Source: Planctomycetaceae bacterium (lineage in GTDB: Bacteria; Planctomycetota; Planctomycetia; Pirellulales; Thermoguttaceae). From it: a DNA stretch of 5,327 nt. Below the pieces are notes generated by a model that was given only the letters and a program-made list of their open reading frames with translations, was not told the origin of the DNA and did no database searches. Shown here piece by piece: positions 1 through 5,327 of this stretch; position 1 is the stretch's first letter; each line of letters starts with the position of its first letter. The translations under genes were made by a program, and so were the position numbers. The stretch is taken from NCBI GenBank assembly GCA_031283825.1, contig JAITAZ010000663.1, forward strand, positions 1 through 5,327. The letters are read 5' to 3'.

Positions 1-1
1 T

Positions 2-295
2 GTAAAAACAAAGGATGATATTAAAGATAAAGATTGTAATAAAAGAAGAGGTTGTAAACCGTGCATACCTCCAGTTGGATCGCATATTGTTTTGCGTATT
101 GATGCATCGGGTACTCATCCTCATGGTTCACATAATATCTCAACAGGTCATATTCATTATAAAATTGTTAATCAAACACCGTATCCTGAATGTAAATGTA
201 TAGAAAATTACTCTGGTAAAAATACTATAAGTGGTACTAACATACCAACCAGGAAGTTATTATCCCGTTGGTACAAGACTAGCTGGCGGAGGTAA
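2..295 (+). CDS. C-terminal end of a probable Rhs/polymorphic toxin (partial, 5' end outside window)
   Basis: The frame is open from the window edge to TAA at 293-295, giving 97 residues with no natural start. A TTG at 92 would cut away conserved-looking cysteines, so I treat the gene as truncated by the window. What is visible is a Cys/His-rich module: C12, C18 and C21, then a PPVG turn (23-26), an Arg-Ile-Asp stretch (32-34), a His cluster H39/H41/H44, H50-x-H52, an Asn-Gln-x-Pro turn (57-60) and C64-x-C66. A basic, Trp-containing tail follows (84-97). From memory this layout (CxxC, PPVG, HxH, NQ-P, CxC) recurs at the extreme C-terminus of Rhs-repeat and other polymorphic toxins, where the last domain is the variable effector. 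Metal binding or a nuclease-type activity is inference only. The next gene starts 3 nt after the stop, as expected for a toxin-immunity pair. No Rhs repeats or core motif are visible, because they would lie upstream. Confidence 0.6.
   Translation, partial: VKTKDDIKDKDCNKRRGCKPCIPPVGSHIVLRIDASGTHPHGSHNISTGHIHYKIVNQTPYPECKCIENYSGKNTISGTNIPTRKLLSRWYKTSWRR
288..292 (+). promoter_or_regulatory. Strong ribosome binding site inside the end of the upstream gene
   Basis: GGAGG lies 6 nt before the ATG at 299 and forms part of the last two sense codons (CGG AGG) of the upstream reading frame, directly before its TAA. This fixes the start of the downstream gene at 299. It also suggests translational coupling, with ribosomes finishing the toxin tail sitting on the immunity gene's initiation site. 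Confidence 0.8.
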
Positions 296-298
296 ATT

Positions 299-772
299 AT
301 GAGTGAAATACGTTATCCATTTTACTACTTAGACGGTACTGAGATTTGTTTAGGCGATACTGTAATTTACGAAAACCGGATTTTCCGTATCGAAAGAATA
401 TTTGAACCTAATTCAAAGGGCGCAATTATACATGATATACCAGAAGGTTGTATTATCTTATATGGCAAATATAATCAATTCCAAGACCAATTCATGGCTA
501 TATCTTTCGATCATCCAGATATATTGGACCCCAATCACCAAAATTATATCATACGCTTTTATAAACGTGCAACTTTGTGGTACCATATTGATTATTCTTG
601 GTGGCATTTAAAAAAATTTGTTAATGCAACTTTTCCTATTGAAATATGGGAAGTTACATGGCGAGAATGTTGGTACTTCCACTTTAAGTATTTCATGTTA
701 TCTTTATGCGAGTTGTTTCAGGCTATTATTTTTGGTCCAGGTAAAAACGTTAGACAATTGATTCATTCTTAG
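299..772 (+). CDS. Probable immunity protein paired with the upstream toxin tail (157 aa)
   Basis: ATG at 299 is chosen because a perfect GGAGG sits 6 nt upstream; the stop is TAG at 770-772. There is no signal peptide, so a cytoplasmic role is likely. Residues 8-90 carry a pattern of the form FYYLDGTEI-x-LGD-x-VIY, an Ile/Phe-rich strand, PEGCIILYG (48-56) and a final IIRFYKR (84-90). It reads like a small beta-barrel, and from memory resembles short proteins encoded beside polymorphic toxins; I cannot name the family. The C-terminal 67 residues are unusual: six Trp between 94 and 125 (W94, W101, W102, W117, W121, W125), many Tyr/Phe, and an amphipathic or hydrophobic stretch around 127-145. 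The assigned role, binding and neutralising the toxin domain encoded just upstream, rests mainly on position (3-nt gap, coupled ribosome site). It could instead be an unrelated orphan protein. Confidence 0.6.
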   Translation: MSEIRYPFYYLDGTEICLGDTVIYENRIFRIERIFEPNSKGAIIHDIPEGCIILYGKYNQFQDQFMAISFDHPDILDPNHQNYIIRFYKRATLWYHIDYSWWHLKKFVNATFPIEIWEVTWRECWYFHFKYFMLSLCELFQAIIFGPGKNVRQLIHS

Positions 773-874
773 ATGTACACAGGAGATTCTGGGCGTATCA
801 ATAAGGAGAGGTGGACTGGAAATCCTGGGCGCAAAATTGGGATCAATAAGTTATACAGTAACGTTTGGGGTTGA
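773..874 (+). CDS. Doubtful 33-codon ORF directly after the immunity stop, same frame
   Basis: ATG at 773 follows the TAG at 770-772 with no gap and in the same frame, running to TGA at 872-874. The 33 residues are rich in Gly, Asn, Lys and Arg and contain a duplicated motif, TGDSGR-INK and TGNPGR-KIG-INK (nt 779-805 and 815-850). The two copies differ mostly by synonymous or conservative changes and one in-frame 9-nt insertion. No ribosome site precedes it, so expression would need re-initiation at TAG-ATG or stop readthrough. It could be a tiny gene, a lost C-terminal extension of the preceding gene cut off by a nonsense mutation, a remnant of another module, or chance: an open run of 33 codons is not statistically rare. 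Confidence 0.2.
   Translation: MYTGDSGRINKERWTGNPGRKIGINKLYSNVWG
779..850 (+). repeat. Imperfect tandem repeat, 27 nt and 36 nt
   Basis: Copies at 779-805 and 815-850 match at 23 of 27 aligned positions, apart from a 9-nt insertion (833-841) in the second. Both begin AC-A/T-GGA and end ATCAATAAG. The insertion keeps the reading frame of the 773-874 ORF. Confidence 0.55.
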
Positions 875-908
875 GGTATTGGATGGTTTTCTTGCTGTTG
901 TTGATTTT

Positions 909-969
909 TGTAATATATCAGTGGAATAATTTTACTGGATAATTTTATTTTTCATTGTCCTGCAAGGAC
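909..969 (+). repeat. Left arm of the 61-bp inverted repeat
   Basis: Begins TGTAATATATCA, runs through an AT-rich stretch and ends in the GC palindrome GTCCTGCAAGGAC (957-969). It pairs with 1090-1150 at 59 of 61 positions. Confidence 0.9.
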
Positions 970-981
970 AGTACTTTATTA

Positions 982-1003
982 ACCGTATTCTTTAGCATAC
1001 GGT
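982..1003 (+). repeat. Hairpin inside the palindromic element
   Basis: ACCGTAT (982-988) and ATACGGT (997-1003) form a perfect 7-bp stem with an 8-nt loop. It would stand as one branch of the multi-branched interior once the 61-bp arms pair. Confidence 0.45.
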
Positions 1004-1025
1004 AACGGCAATAACACTTTTAAAA

Positions 1026-1039
1026 GTCCCGCTAGGGAC
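1026..1039. repeat. Short GC palindrome (REP-like core)
   Basis: GTCCC-GCTA-GGGAC, a 5-bp stem followed on the plus strand by GACACTTGATA. Nearly the same unit occurs on the minus strand, reading 1102 to 1079. Related palindromes of the form G-N-CC...GG-N-C lie at 957-969, 1090-1102 and 1163-1175. Confidence 0.5.
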
Positions 1040-1093
1040 GACACTTGATATTCAGAACGAGATACAATTTTTTTGCGTTATCAAGTGTCGTCC
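1036..1093 (+). repeat. Inner 15-bp inverted repeat of the element
   Basis: GGACGACACTTGATA at 1036-1050 is perfectly complementary to 1079-1093, with a 28-nt loop that includes a run of seven T (1068-1074). It stacks directly on the outer stem, sharing bases 1090-1093. Together they give a long stem topped by two hairpins. Confidence 0.8.
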
Positions 1094-1150
1094 TTGCAGG
1101 ACAATGAAAAATAAAATTGTCAAGTAAAATTATTCCACTGATATATTACA
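1090..1150 (-). repeat. Right arm of the 61-bp inverted repeat
   Basis: Reverse complement of the left arm with two substitutions. It starts with the palindrome GTCCTTGCAGGAC (1090-1102) and ends TGATATATTACA. Its first four bases also belong to the inner stem 1036-1050/1079-1093. Confidence 0.9.
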
Positions 1151-1162
1151 TTTTTTTCCGTT

Positions 1163-1187
1163 GCCCTTTCAGGGCGTAGGATTTTTT
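1163..1187 (+). terminator. GC hairpin followed by a T-run, possible plus-strand terminator
   Basis: GCCCT (1163-1167) and AGGGC (1171-1175) pair around a 3-nt loop. Six T follow at 1182-1187 after a 6-nt gap. The stem is short and the gap longer than usual, so terminator function is weakly supported; it may simply be another copy of the palindromic repeat family. It lies about 290 nt beyond the plus-strand ORFs. Confidence 0.3.
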
Positions 1188-1197
1188 CTTTTGAACT

Positions 1198-1251
1198 GTG
1201 AACGGTTACCCAAAAAAATAATACGGTTTTTAAAAAACCGTGAGCGGTTAC
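1198..1251 (+). repeat. 12-bp direct repeat flanking the terminator
   Basis: GTGAACGGTTAC (1198-1209) and GTGAGCGGTTAC (1240-1251) match at 11 of 12 positions with starts 42 nt apart, one copy on each side of the terminator hairpin and T-run. Meaning unknown; it may be a footprint of repeat insertion. Confidence 0.45.
1211..1241 (-). terminator. Probable intrinsic terminator of the histidine kinase gene
   Basis: Read on the minus strand, 18 nt after the kinase TAA, the complementary halves ACGGTTTTT and AAAAACCGT (1241 to 1223) form a 9-bp hairpin. A run of seven T (1218 to 1212) follows after a 4-nt gap. The stem is AT-rich, with three G-C pairs at its base, so termination may be only moderate. 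Confidence 0.5.
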
Positions 1252-1258
1252 GGATTTT

Positions 1259-4200
1259 TTAAGCTGGTTCGGTTTCGTGTAGTAAAAATTTGTTTAGATT
1301 TTTTTGCAGGGCGTGAATATCGATTGGTTTTGCTAGATGTCCATTCATTCCGTGATCGAAGCATTTTTGTATTTCTTCTGCAAAGGCGTGAGCAGTCAAC
1401 GCGACTACAGGAACTTCGGAGTAACGCGGATTTGAACGGATTCGTTTTATTGTTTCGAATCCGTCCATTACCGGCATCTGAATATCTAAAAACACTAAAT
1501 CAAACACCGGATTCAAACCAGACGTAGCCGATTCTTCGAGTCTATTTAGTGCAATTTCTCCGTTTTCTGCAACTGTAACTTTGATGTCCATTTTTTCTAA
1601 CATTGCTTTTGCAACTAACACGTTTACTTTGTTGTCTTCGACTAGCAACACTCTAAATCCGGCTAAAGATTTTTTATCATAAGGCAACGGGACGCTTATC
1701 ATCGACGGGATTTCCGCTTTGACATCGGCGTTGTTATCAGGTTTTTTCAATGTTTTCAAGTTATTTTTTGTATTCGGGTCGAGTCCGAAAACGCATGTGA
1801 AAATAATATTTGTGCCGACTCCGAAATCGCTTTCTAGCGAAATTTTTCCGCCCATTAAATTAACCAAACTTCGCGTCAACGTCAGACCTAATCCTACTCC
1901 GCCGTATTGCCGCGTAATCGACGCATCCATTTGACTAAACGCGCTGAAAAGTTTTTGCGTCTGATTTAGCGTCATGCCGATTCCCGTGTCTTTGACCGAG
2001 AACAGTAACGTAATGTTATCGTCGTTGACCGCTTCTACGCTGGCGTTTACCGTAATCGATCCCTGTTTTGAAAACTTGAAAGAGTTCCCAATCAAGTTGA
2101 TAAAAATTTGACGTAATCGTAGATGATCTCCTAACAGCGTTGGCGGGATGTCGATTGTTTGATTGAATATCAGTTTGATTCCTGTTTCTTCGCTTTGTTC
2201 TCGGAAGATTATATCGATGTCTCCTAGAACTTCGCTTAACGAGAAAGGCGCGTGTTCTAAAGTCATTTTTCCGGTTTCCATTTTTGAGAAGTCGAGTATA
2301 TCGTTGATAATTCCCAGCAGCGATCTTGCCGCGCGATGAGCGTTGTTAGTATATAGGTGTTGTTGTTCGTCTAGCGGAGTTTCTAGCAGGAGGTGAGTCA
2401 AACCGATAATCGCGTTCATCGGTGTTCGAATTTCGTGACTCATATTCGCCATGAATTCGCTCTTTGCTTTGTTTGCCGCTTGAGCCGCTAGAATTGCATT
2501 TTTCAACTCAAGATGAGTTTTAATTCTTGCCAGTAATTCTTCTTTATCGAATGGTTTTTCGATATAGTCATTCGCGCCCGATTGAAATCCCAAAAGCACG
2601 TCTTGGACTTGATTTTTCGCCGTCAACATTAAAATCGGCATGTCGAACAGCGAGTGATTTTTTCTTAAAGTCGTGCAAACTTCATAGCCGGACATTTTAG
2701 GCATCATTACGTCGAGAAGTATTAGGTCGAAATTTTTCTCTTTTATCAAGTCGAGTGCTTCCGTTCCGTTGTACGCGCTTGACACCGAATAATTTCGCAT
2801 CGATAAAATGTTTTTCAGCACTTGGATATTAACCGGTTCGTCGTCAACGACGAGTATTTCGTAAACGCCTTTAGTGTCTTCTTTTTGTTCATTGACTGTT
2901 TTTTCGGTTAGGTCGAAAGATTCGATGTCGATAGTTGATCTTGAATTTTCATTTGAGGAGAGTTCTGTCGATTTTGATACCGGCACAGAAAACGTGAATT
3001 TTGAACCTTCATCTAATTTCGATTCAACGACCATTGTTCCTCCGTGTAATTCTACAAGTTTTTTCGTAATCGACAGACCTAATCCTGTTCCGCCGTATTC
3101 TCGCGCCGTTGAGCCGTCAACTTGTTCAAACGATTCGAAAATTCTGTCGAATTTATCTTTTGGGATTCCGATTCCGGTGTCTGAAATGGAAACCGCAACA
3201 GAGTTATTCAAAACTTGCGCCGACACGCTAACTTTTCCTTTTTCCGTAAACTTGATTGCGTTGCCGATCAAATTGTACAAAATTTGTTGGATTCTGTTCT
3301 CGTCGGCGTCAACTATTGGCAATGATTTATCAATCTTGTTGACTAGTTCTAATTCTTTGCCTTTAATCAGCGGTTTTGACAAAACGATTACCGTATCGAC
3401 AATCGTTTTTAAATCGACCGGCTTGATCTGCAAAATGATTTCTTTATTTTTCAACTTGGTAAAATCAAGAATATCATTGACAAGATTTGAGAGTCTTTTT
3501 CCGCTGTTTGCAACAAGCGCGAGATTGTATTTTTGTTCTTGTGAAAGCGATCCTGTCGCGCCGTCGATCATTGACTCGACTATACCGATTATCCCGTTGA
3601 TTGGAGTTCGTAACTCGTGCGATGTATTAGCCATAAATTCATCTTTTAATTCGTTTAGCCGATTTAAATATTGATTCTTTTCTTCGAGTGCTTTTGCGTG
3701 ATCTTGTAATTTCTTTACTAATGAATTTATTTCTTCCGCCATGAATTTAAATGCTTTTGCTAACGATCCGATTTCGTCTCGGCTTTTGATATTTGGAATT
3801 TCGACGTCGAAATGTCCTTGACCAAGAATATTGGCGGTTTTTGAAAGTTGTAGAATCGGCTTAGTGATATTTTTCGCGATAAAATAAAGCGCGAAAGCAA
3901 TGACTGCAATTGAAATCAGCGACACTAACACGACATAATTTCTTACCGCGTTTGCGTTGTTTAGAATTTTTGTCATTGGAATACTTACGGCGACAGACCA
4001 TGGTGTTGTAACGTCGCTAAATTGAATTGGCATGTAAACGGTGTAGAAATCTTTGTTGTCGGCGATAAATGTTTCACCTTCTTTGATTGCTTTTTTTGCG
4101 TCGGTGGCGTAACGCGAGCGGAATTTGTCGGCGTTGAGAACGGCTTGAGCAAGTTCGGGATTTAATGCCGTTAAGTCGATTTGCGTTTTGTCAAAATCTT

Positions 4201-5122
4201 TCGCGAACTCTTTTAATGACTCGACGAATCGTTTACTGTTGTTAAATTTTTCAACTTGATCTTTATTGTTTTGATCTAGTATTGGATTTTGTTCGATATA
4301 ATTATCTGCTAGTTCGATAGCTTTGGAAATTTTAGAGTGGTCGGATGTAAGCATTTCGTAGGTTAATATTTCGGACAAATCTTTTCCGAGATGTACTTTA
4401 TCGGGGTGAGCGACGACTGAGCCGGCGTTTGAGAGAATCCAAGAGTATCCTTCTTGACCGTGAGGATTAACTTTTGAGATCATTTCTTGTAATTTATCGA
4501 GAACGAAGTCTGAGGAGATGATTCCGATAAAATGATCTTTATGTATTATTGGAAAGACCATGCTTGCGAGCATGACTTGTTTGCCTTGAACTTGGTAGGG
4601 ATATGGGTCGGTGATAAATTCGTGTTTAGTTTCTTTTGGAATTTTGTACCAATCTGCGATATCGATATCGTATAGTGGTTCGACGTCGATTTTGTCTGTG
4701 GATTTATTCCAGTAAGGTGCGTATCTTCCGGTATCGTCGTAGATAGGTTTTTGACCGGCGTATTCTTTATCTTTTCCGTCGAGTGAGTTTGGGTCGTAGG
4801 CGATGCAAAATGCGGTGATATATTCTTTTTTGGCGAGAGTATTTTGGAGAATATCGTTCATCATTTTGCGGTCGGTGAGGTTATTATTTTTTAGCGATTC
4901 GAATACGCTTGCGAGAGTTTCGGAGGTGATTCTTGCGCCTTGTAGTTCTGATTTGATTTCGTTTTTGAATTTATCTGCGGTTTCTTGAGCGAGGTTGAAG
5001 GCGTCTGATTTTGCCAATTCGAAAGTCTTGTTTGACACGATCATCGTGAGTGCTAAAAAGGACACGATGACGACAACTAAAACAAGAAAAAATATTTTCG
5101 TTTGGATACTTTTGGTAAACAT
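1259..5122 (-). CDS. Dual-core hybrid sensor histidine kinase: dCache-HAMP-HK-REC-HK-REC (1287 aa)
   Basis: A membrane sensor kinase that should autophosphorylate on His and pass phosphate to Asp in its own receivers. It begins with a membrane segment (about 10-29), then an extracytoplasmic sensor (31-390) whose pattern ([25 protein letters not shown]) is typical of dCache_1 domains; the ligand is not assignable. TM2 spans 394-416, HAMP 417-470, a coiled linker 462-492. Core 1: HisKA with SHELRTP (phospho-His 502), N-box N621, G1 DTGIGIP (648-654), G2 GGTGLGLS (677-684). Receiver 1 (753-870): D760/D761, acceptor D804, T834, K856. Core 2: SHEIRTP (His 896), N-box N1013, DTGIGM (1045-1050), GGVGLGL (1074-1080). 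Receiver 2 (1155-1280): E1162/D1163, acceptor D1213, T1243, K1265. All catalytic residues look intact. No HPt is present, so onward relay would need a separate protein. ATG at 5122 is chosen because TM1 follows at once; no Shine-Dalgarno is visible. The gene appears monocistronic here and its response partner is not in the window. Confidence 0.95.
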   Translation of the reverse strand: MFTKSIQTKIFFLVLVVVIVSFLALTMIVSNKTFELAKSDAFNLAQETADKFKNEIKSELQGARITSETLASVFESLKNNNLTDRKMMNDILQNTLAKKEYITAFCIAYDPNSLDGKDKEYAGQKPIYDDTGRYAPYWNKSTDKIDVEPLYDIDIADWYKIPKETKHEFITDPYPYQVQGKQVMLASMVFPIIHKDHFIGIISSDFVLDKLQEMISKVNPHGQEGYSWILSNAGSVVAHPDKVHLGKDLSEILTYEMLTSDHSKISKAIELADNYIEQNPILDQNNKDQVEKFNNSKRFVESLKEFAKDFDKTQIDLTALNPELAQAVLNADKFRSRYATDAKKAIKEGETFIADNKDFYTVYMPIQFSDVTTPWSVAVSIPMTKILNNANAVRNYVVLVSLISIAVIAFALYFIAKNITKPILQLSKTANILGQGHFDVEIPNIKSRDEIGSLAKAFKFMAEEINSLVKKLQDHAKALEEKNQYLNRLNELKDEFMANTSHELRTPINGIIGIVESMIDGATGSLSQEQKYNLALVANSGKRLSNLVNDILDFTKLKNKEIILQIKPVDLKTIVDTVIVLSKPLIKGKELELVNKIDKSLPIVDADENRIQQILYNLIGNAIKFTEKGKVSVSAQVLNNSVAVSISDTGIGIPKDKFDRIFESFEQVDGSTAREYGGTGLGLSITKKLVELHGGTMVVESKLDEGSKFTFSVPVSKSTELSSNENSRSTIDIESFDLTEKTVNEQKEDTKGVYEILVVDDEPVNIQVLKNILSMRNYSVSSAYNGTEALDLIKEKNFDLILLDVMMPKMSGYEVCTTLRKNHSLFDMPILMLTAKNQVQDVLLGFQSGANDYIEKPFDKEELLARIKTHLELKNAILAAQAANKAKSEFMANMSHEIRTPMNAIIGLTHLLLETPLDEQQHLYTNNAHRAARSLLGIINDILDFSKMETGKMTLEHAPFSLSEVLGDIDIIFREQSEETGIKLIFNQTIDIPPTLLGDHLRLRQIFINLIGNSFKFSKQGSITVNASVEAVNDDNITLLFSVKDTGIGMTLNQTQKLFSAFSQMDASITRQYGGVGLGLTLTRSLVNLMGGKISLESDFGVGTNIIFTCVFGLDPNTKNNLKTLKKPDNNADVKAEIPSMISVPLPYDKKSLAGFRVLLVEDNKVNVLVAKAMLEKMDIKVTVAENGEIALNRLEESATSGLNPVFDLVFLDIQMPVMDGFETIKRIRSNPRYSEVPVVALTAHAFAEEIQKCFDHGMNGHLAKPIDIHALQKNLNKFLLHETEPA

Positions 5123-5167
5123 AATATTTCAATTTGGTTAAATTGATTGATTAAATGATTGTAAATG

Positions 5168-5189
5168 TTAAACGTTCATTAAACGTTTA
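5168..5189. promoter_or_regulatory. Repeated TTAAACGTT box, possible operator
   Basis: TTAAACGTT occurs at 5168-5176 and 5179-5187, with starts 11 bp apart, about one helical turn. The second copy lies in a perfect 10-bp palindrome, TAAACGTTTA (5180-5189); the first is the same palindrome with its last two bases changed. It sits 46 bp upstream of the kinase start codon, a sensible place for a dimeric regulator. No known regulator is assigned. Confidence 0.35.
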
Positions 5190-5292
5190 GCGACGACCGA
5201 TTTTTGTTACGATAATTATGTTTCAGTCTGACGCGATTCTGATTTGCGTCGTTTCTGAATTGTGTTTGAAATTTGCGAAAATATATTTATGT

Positions 5293-5307
5293 AAAGTTTT
5301 AAACTTT
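5293..5307. repeat. 15-nt AT palindrome upstream of the kinase gene
   Basis: AAAGTTT-T-AAACTTT, perfect 7-bp arms around one base, near the right edge. It could be a binding site; being AT-only apart from one G and one C, chance is also plausible. Confidence 0.25.
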
Positions 5308-5327
5308 CGCGCTTGAATTTTCGGTTA

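Larger units (their letters stand above)
909..1150. mobile_element. 242-bp palindromic element with 61-bp terminal inverted repeats (MITE-like)
   Basis: Arms at 909-969 and 1090-1150 are reverse complements over 61 nt without gaps, with only two differences (937 against 1122, 940 against 1119). The ends read TGTAATATATCA and TGATATATTACA. The flanks are T-runs (905-908 and 1151-1157), so a TTTT target duplication is possible but cannot be told from a homopolymer. The 120-nt interior holds no ORF but two further hairpins. This fits a non-autonomous miniature transposable element or a large palindromic intergenic repeat. Read as plus-strand RNA, the 940/1119 difference is a G-U wobble, so 60 of 61 positions could pair. 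The element could therefore also block transcription between the convergent genes or form a structured RNA. No transposase is present. Mobility is inference until other genomic copies are found. Confidence 0.6.
875..1258. other. Non-coding, repeat-rich convergent intergenic region
   Basis: No reading frame with coding character was found between the end of the plus-strand genes and the end of the kinase gene. The stretch holds a short AT-rich lead (875-908), the 242-bp inverted-repeat element (909-1150), a GC palindrome (1163-1175), a 12-bp direct repeat (1198-1209 and 1240-1251) and a probable terminator for the minus-strand gene. Genes on both sides point into it. Confidence 0.8.
5123..5327 (-). 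promoter_or_regulatory. Upstream region of the kinase gene, no gene seen
   Basis: These 205 nt hold no supported ORF on either strand and presumably include the kinase promoter and 5' leader. I could not place a convincing -35/-10 pair. The leader just before the ATG is AT-rich and lacks a recognisable ribosome site. Two structured motifs occur, a repeated TTAAACGTT box (5168-5189) and a short palindrome (5293-5307). Confidence 0.5.

Noticed and set aside
15..203. 62-codon frame at the left edge
   Set aside because: Overlaps the Cys/His-rich toxin-tail frame, which runs open from the edge and has the recognisable motif layout; this frame shows only low-complexity hydrophobic sequence.
92..295. 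Separate small gene starting at TTG 92
   Set aside because: The same frame is open to the window edge and includes motif-like C12, C18, C21 and PPVG before residue 31, so the true start lies upstream of the window.
402..611. 69-codon frame overlapping the immunity gene
   Set aside because: Lies wholly inside 299-772 in another frame. The 299 frame has the strong ribosome site and family-like motifs.
770..772. Reassigned (sense) TAG codon
   Set aside because: A single in-frame TAG followed by a short open run is not evidence of recoding. Nothing else in the window supports an alternative code.
909..1150. CRISPR array or tRNA-like structure
   Set aside because: The repeats are inverted, not regularly spaced direct repeats, and no cloverleaf or CCA-type 3' end could be drawn.
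1240..1527. 95-codon plus-strand frame over the end of the kinase gene
   Set aside because: Antisense to the second receiver domain, with no ribosome site or domain of its own.
1719..1934. 71-codon plus-strand frame inside the kinase gene
   Set aside because: Antisense shadow of the second HATPase domain and the following linker, with no independent coding signal.
2874..3674. 266-codon plus-strand open frame inside the kinase gene
   Set aside because: It is antisense to the HATPase/receiver region of a clearly coding minus-strand gene. Its translation is Ser/Pro/Phe-rich with no recognisable domain, as expected of a shadow frame.
4803..4988. 61-codon plus-strand frame inside the sensor region
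   Set aside because: Antisense to the dCache coding region, with no supporting signal.

Overview
The window is a moderately AT-rich bacterial segment with two unrelated parts that converge on a repeat-rich, non-coding zone. A Cache-type sensor kinase with two membrane segments, next to what looks like the tail of a polymorphic (Rhs-like) toxin, suggests a free-living or host-associated bacterium, probably with a Gram-negative envelope. I cannot assign a lineage: there is no rRNA, tRNA or marker gene. One gene has a strong GGAGG ribosome site, while the large kinase gene has none that I can see.

Left part (1-772, plus strand): the window opens inside a gene whose last 97 codons form a Cys/His-rich domain of the kind I recall at the C-terminal ends of Rhs/polymorphic toxins. 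Its stop is followed 3 nt later by a 157-aa gene (299-772) whose ribosome site lies inside the last codons of the first gene. Position, tight coupling and an N-terminal pattern reminiscent of small DGT..LGD..-type immunity proteins make this a candidate toxin-tail/immunity pair. Directly after the immunity stop, in the same frame, is a 33-codon ORF (773-874) with an internal in-frame repeat.

Middle part (875-1258): no gene is supported. It holds a 242-bp element (909-1150) bounded by 61-bp inverted repeats that match at 59 of 61 positions, with nested hairpins inside. Short GC palindromes recur (four between 957 and 1175). A probable terminator for the kinase gene lies at 1211-1241. The element looks like a MITE or REP/BIME-like palindromic intergenic repeat lying between two convergent genes.

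Right part (1259-5122, minus strand): one very large hybrid histidine kinase of 1287 aa with the order TM - dCache-like sensor - TM - HAMP - HisKA - HATPase - REC - HisKA - HATPase - REC. Both kinase cores and both receivers keep their key residues, and there is no HPt domain. Its upstream region (5123-5327) contains a repeated TTAAACGTT box, a possible operator, and no gene. The left genes and the kinase have no evident functional link; the left part is most likely accessory DNA.
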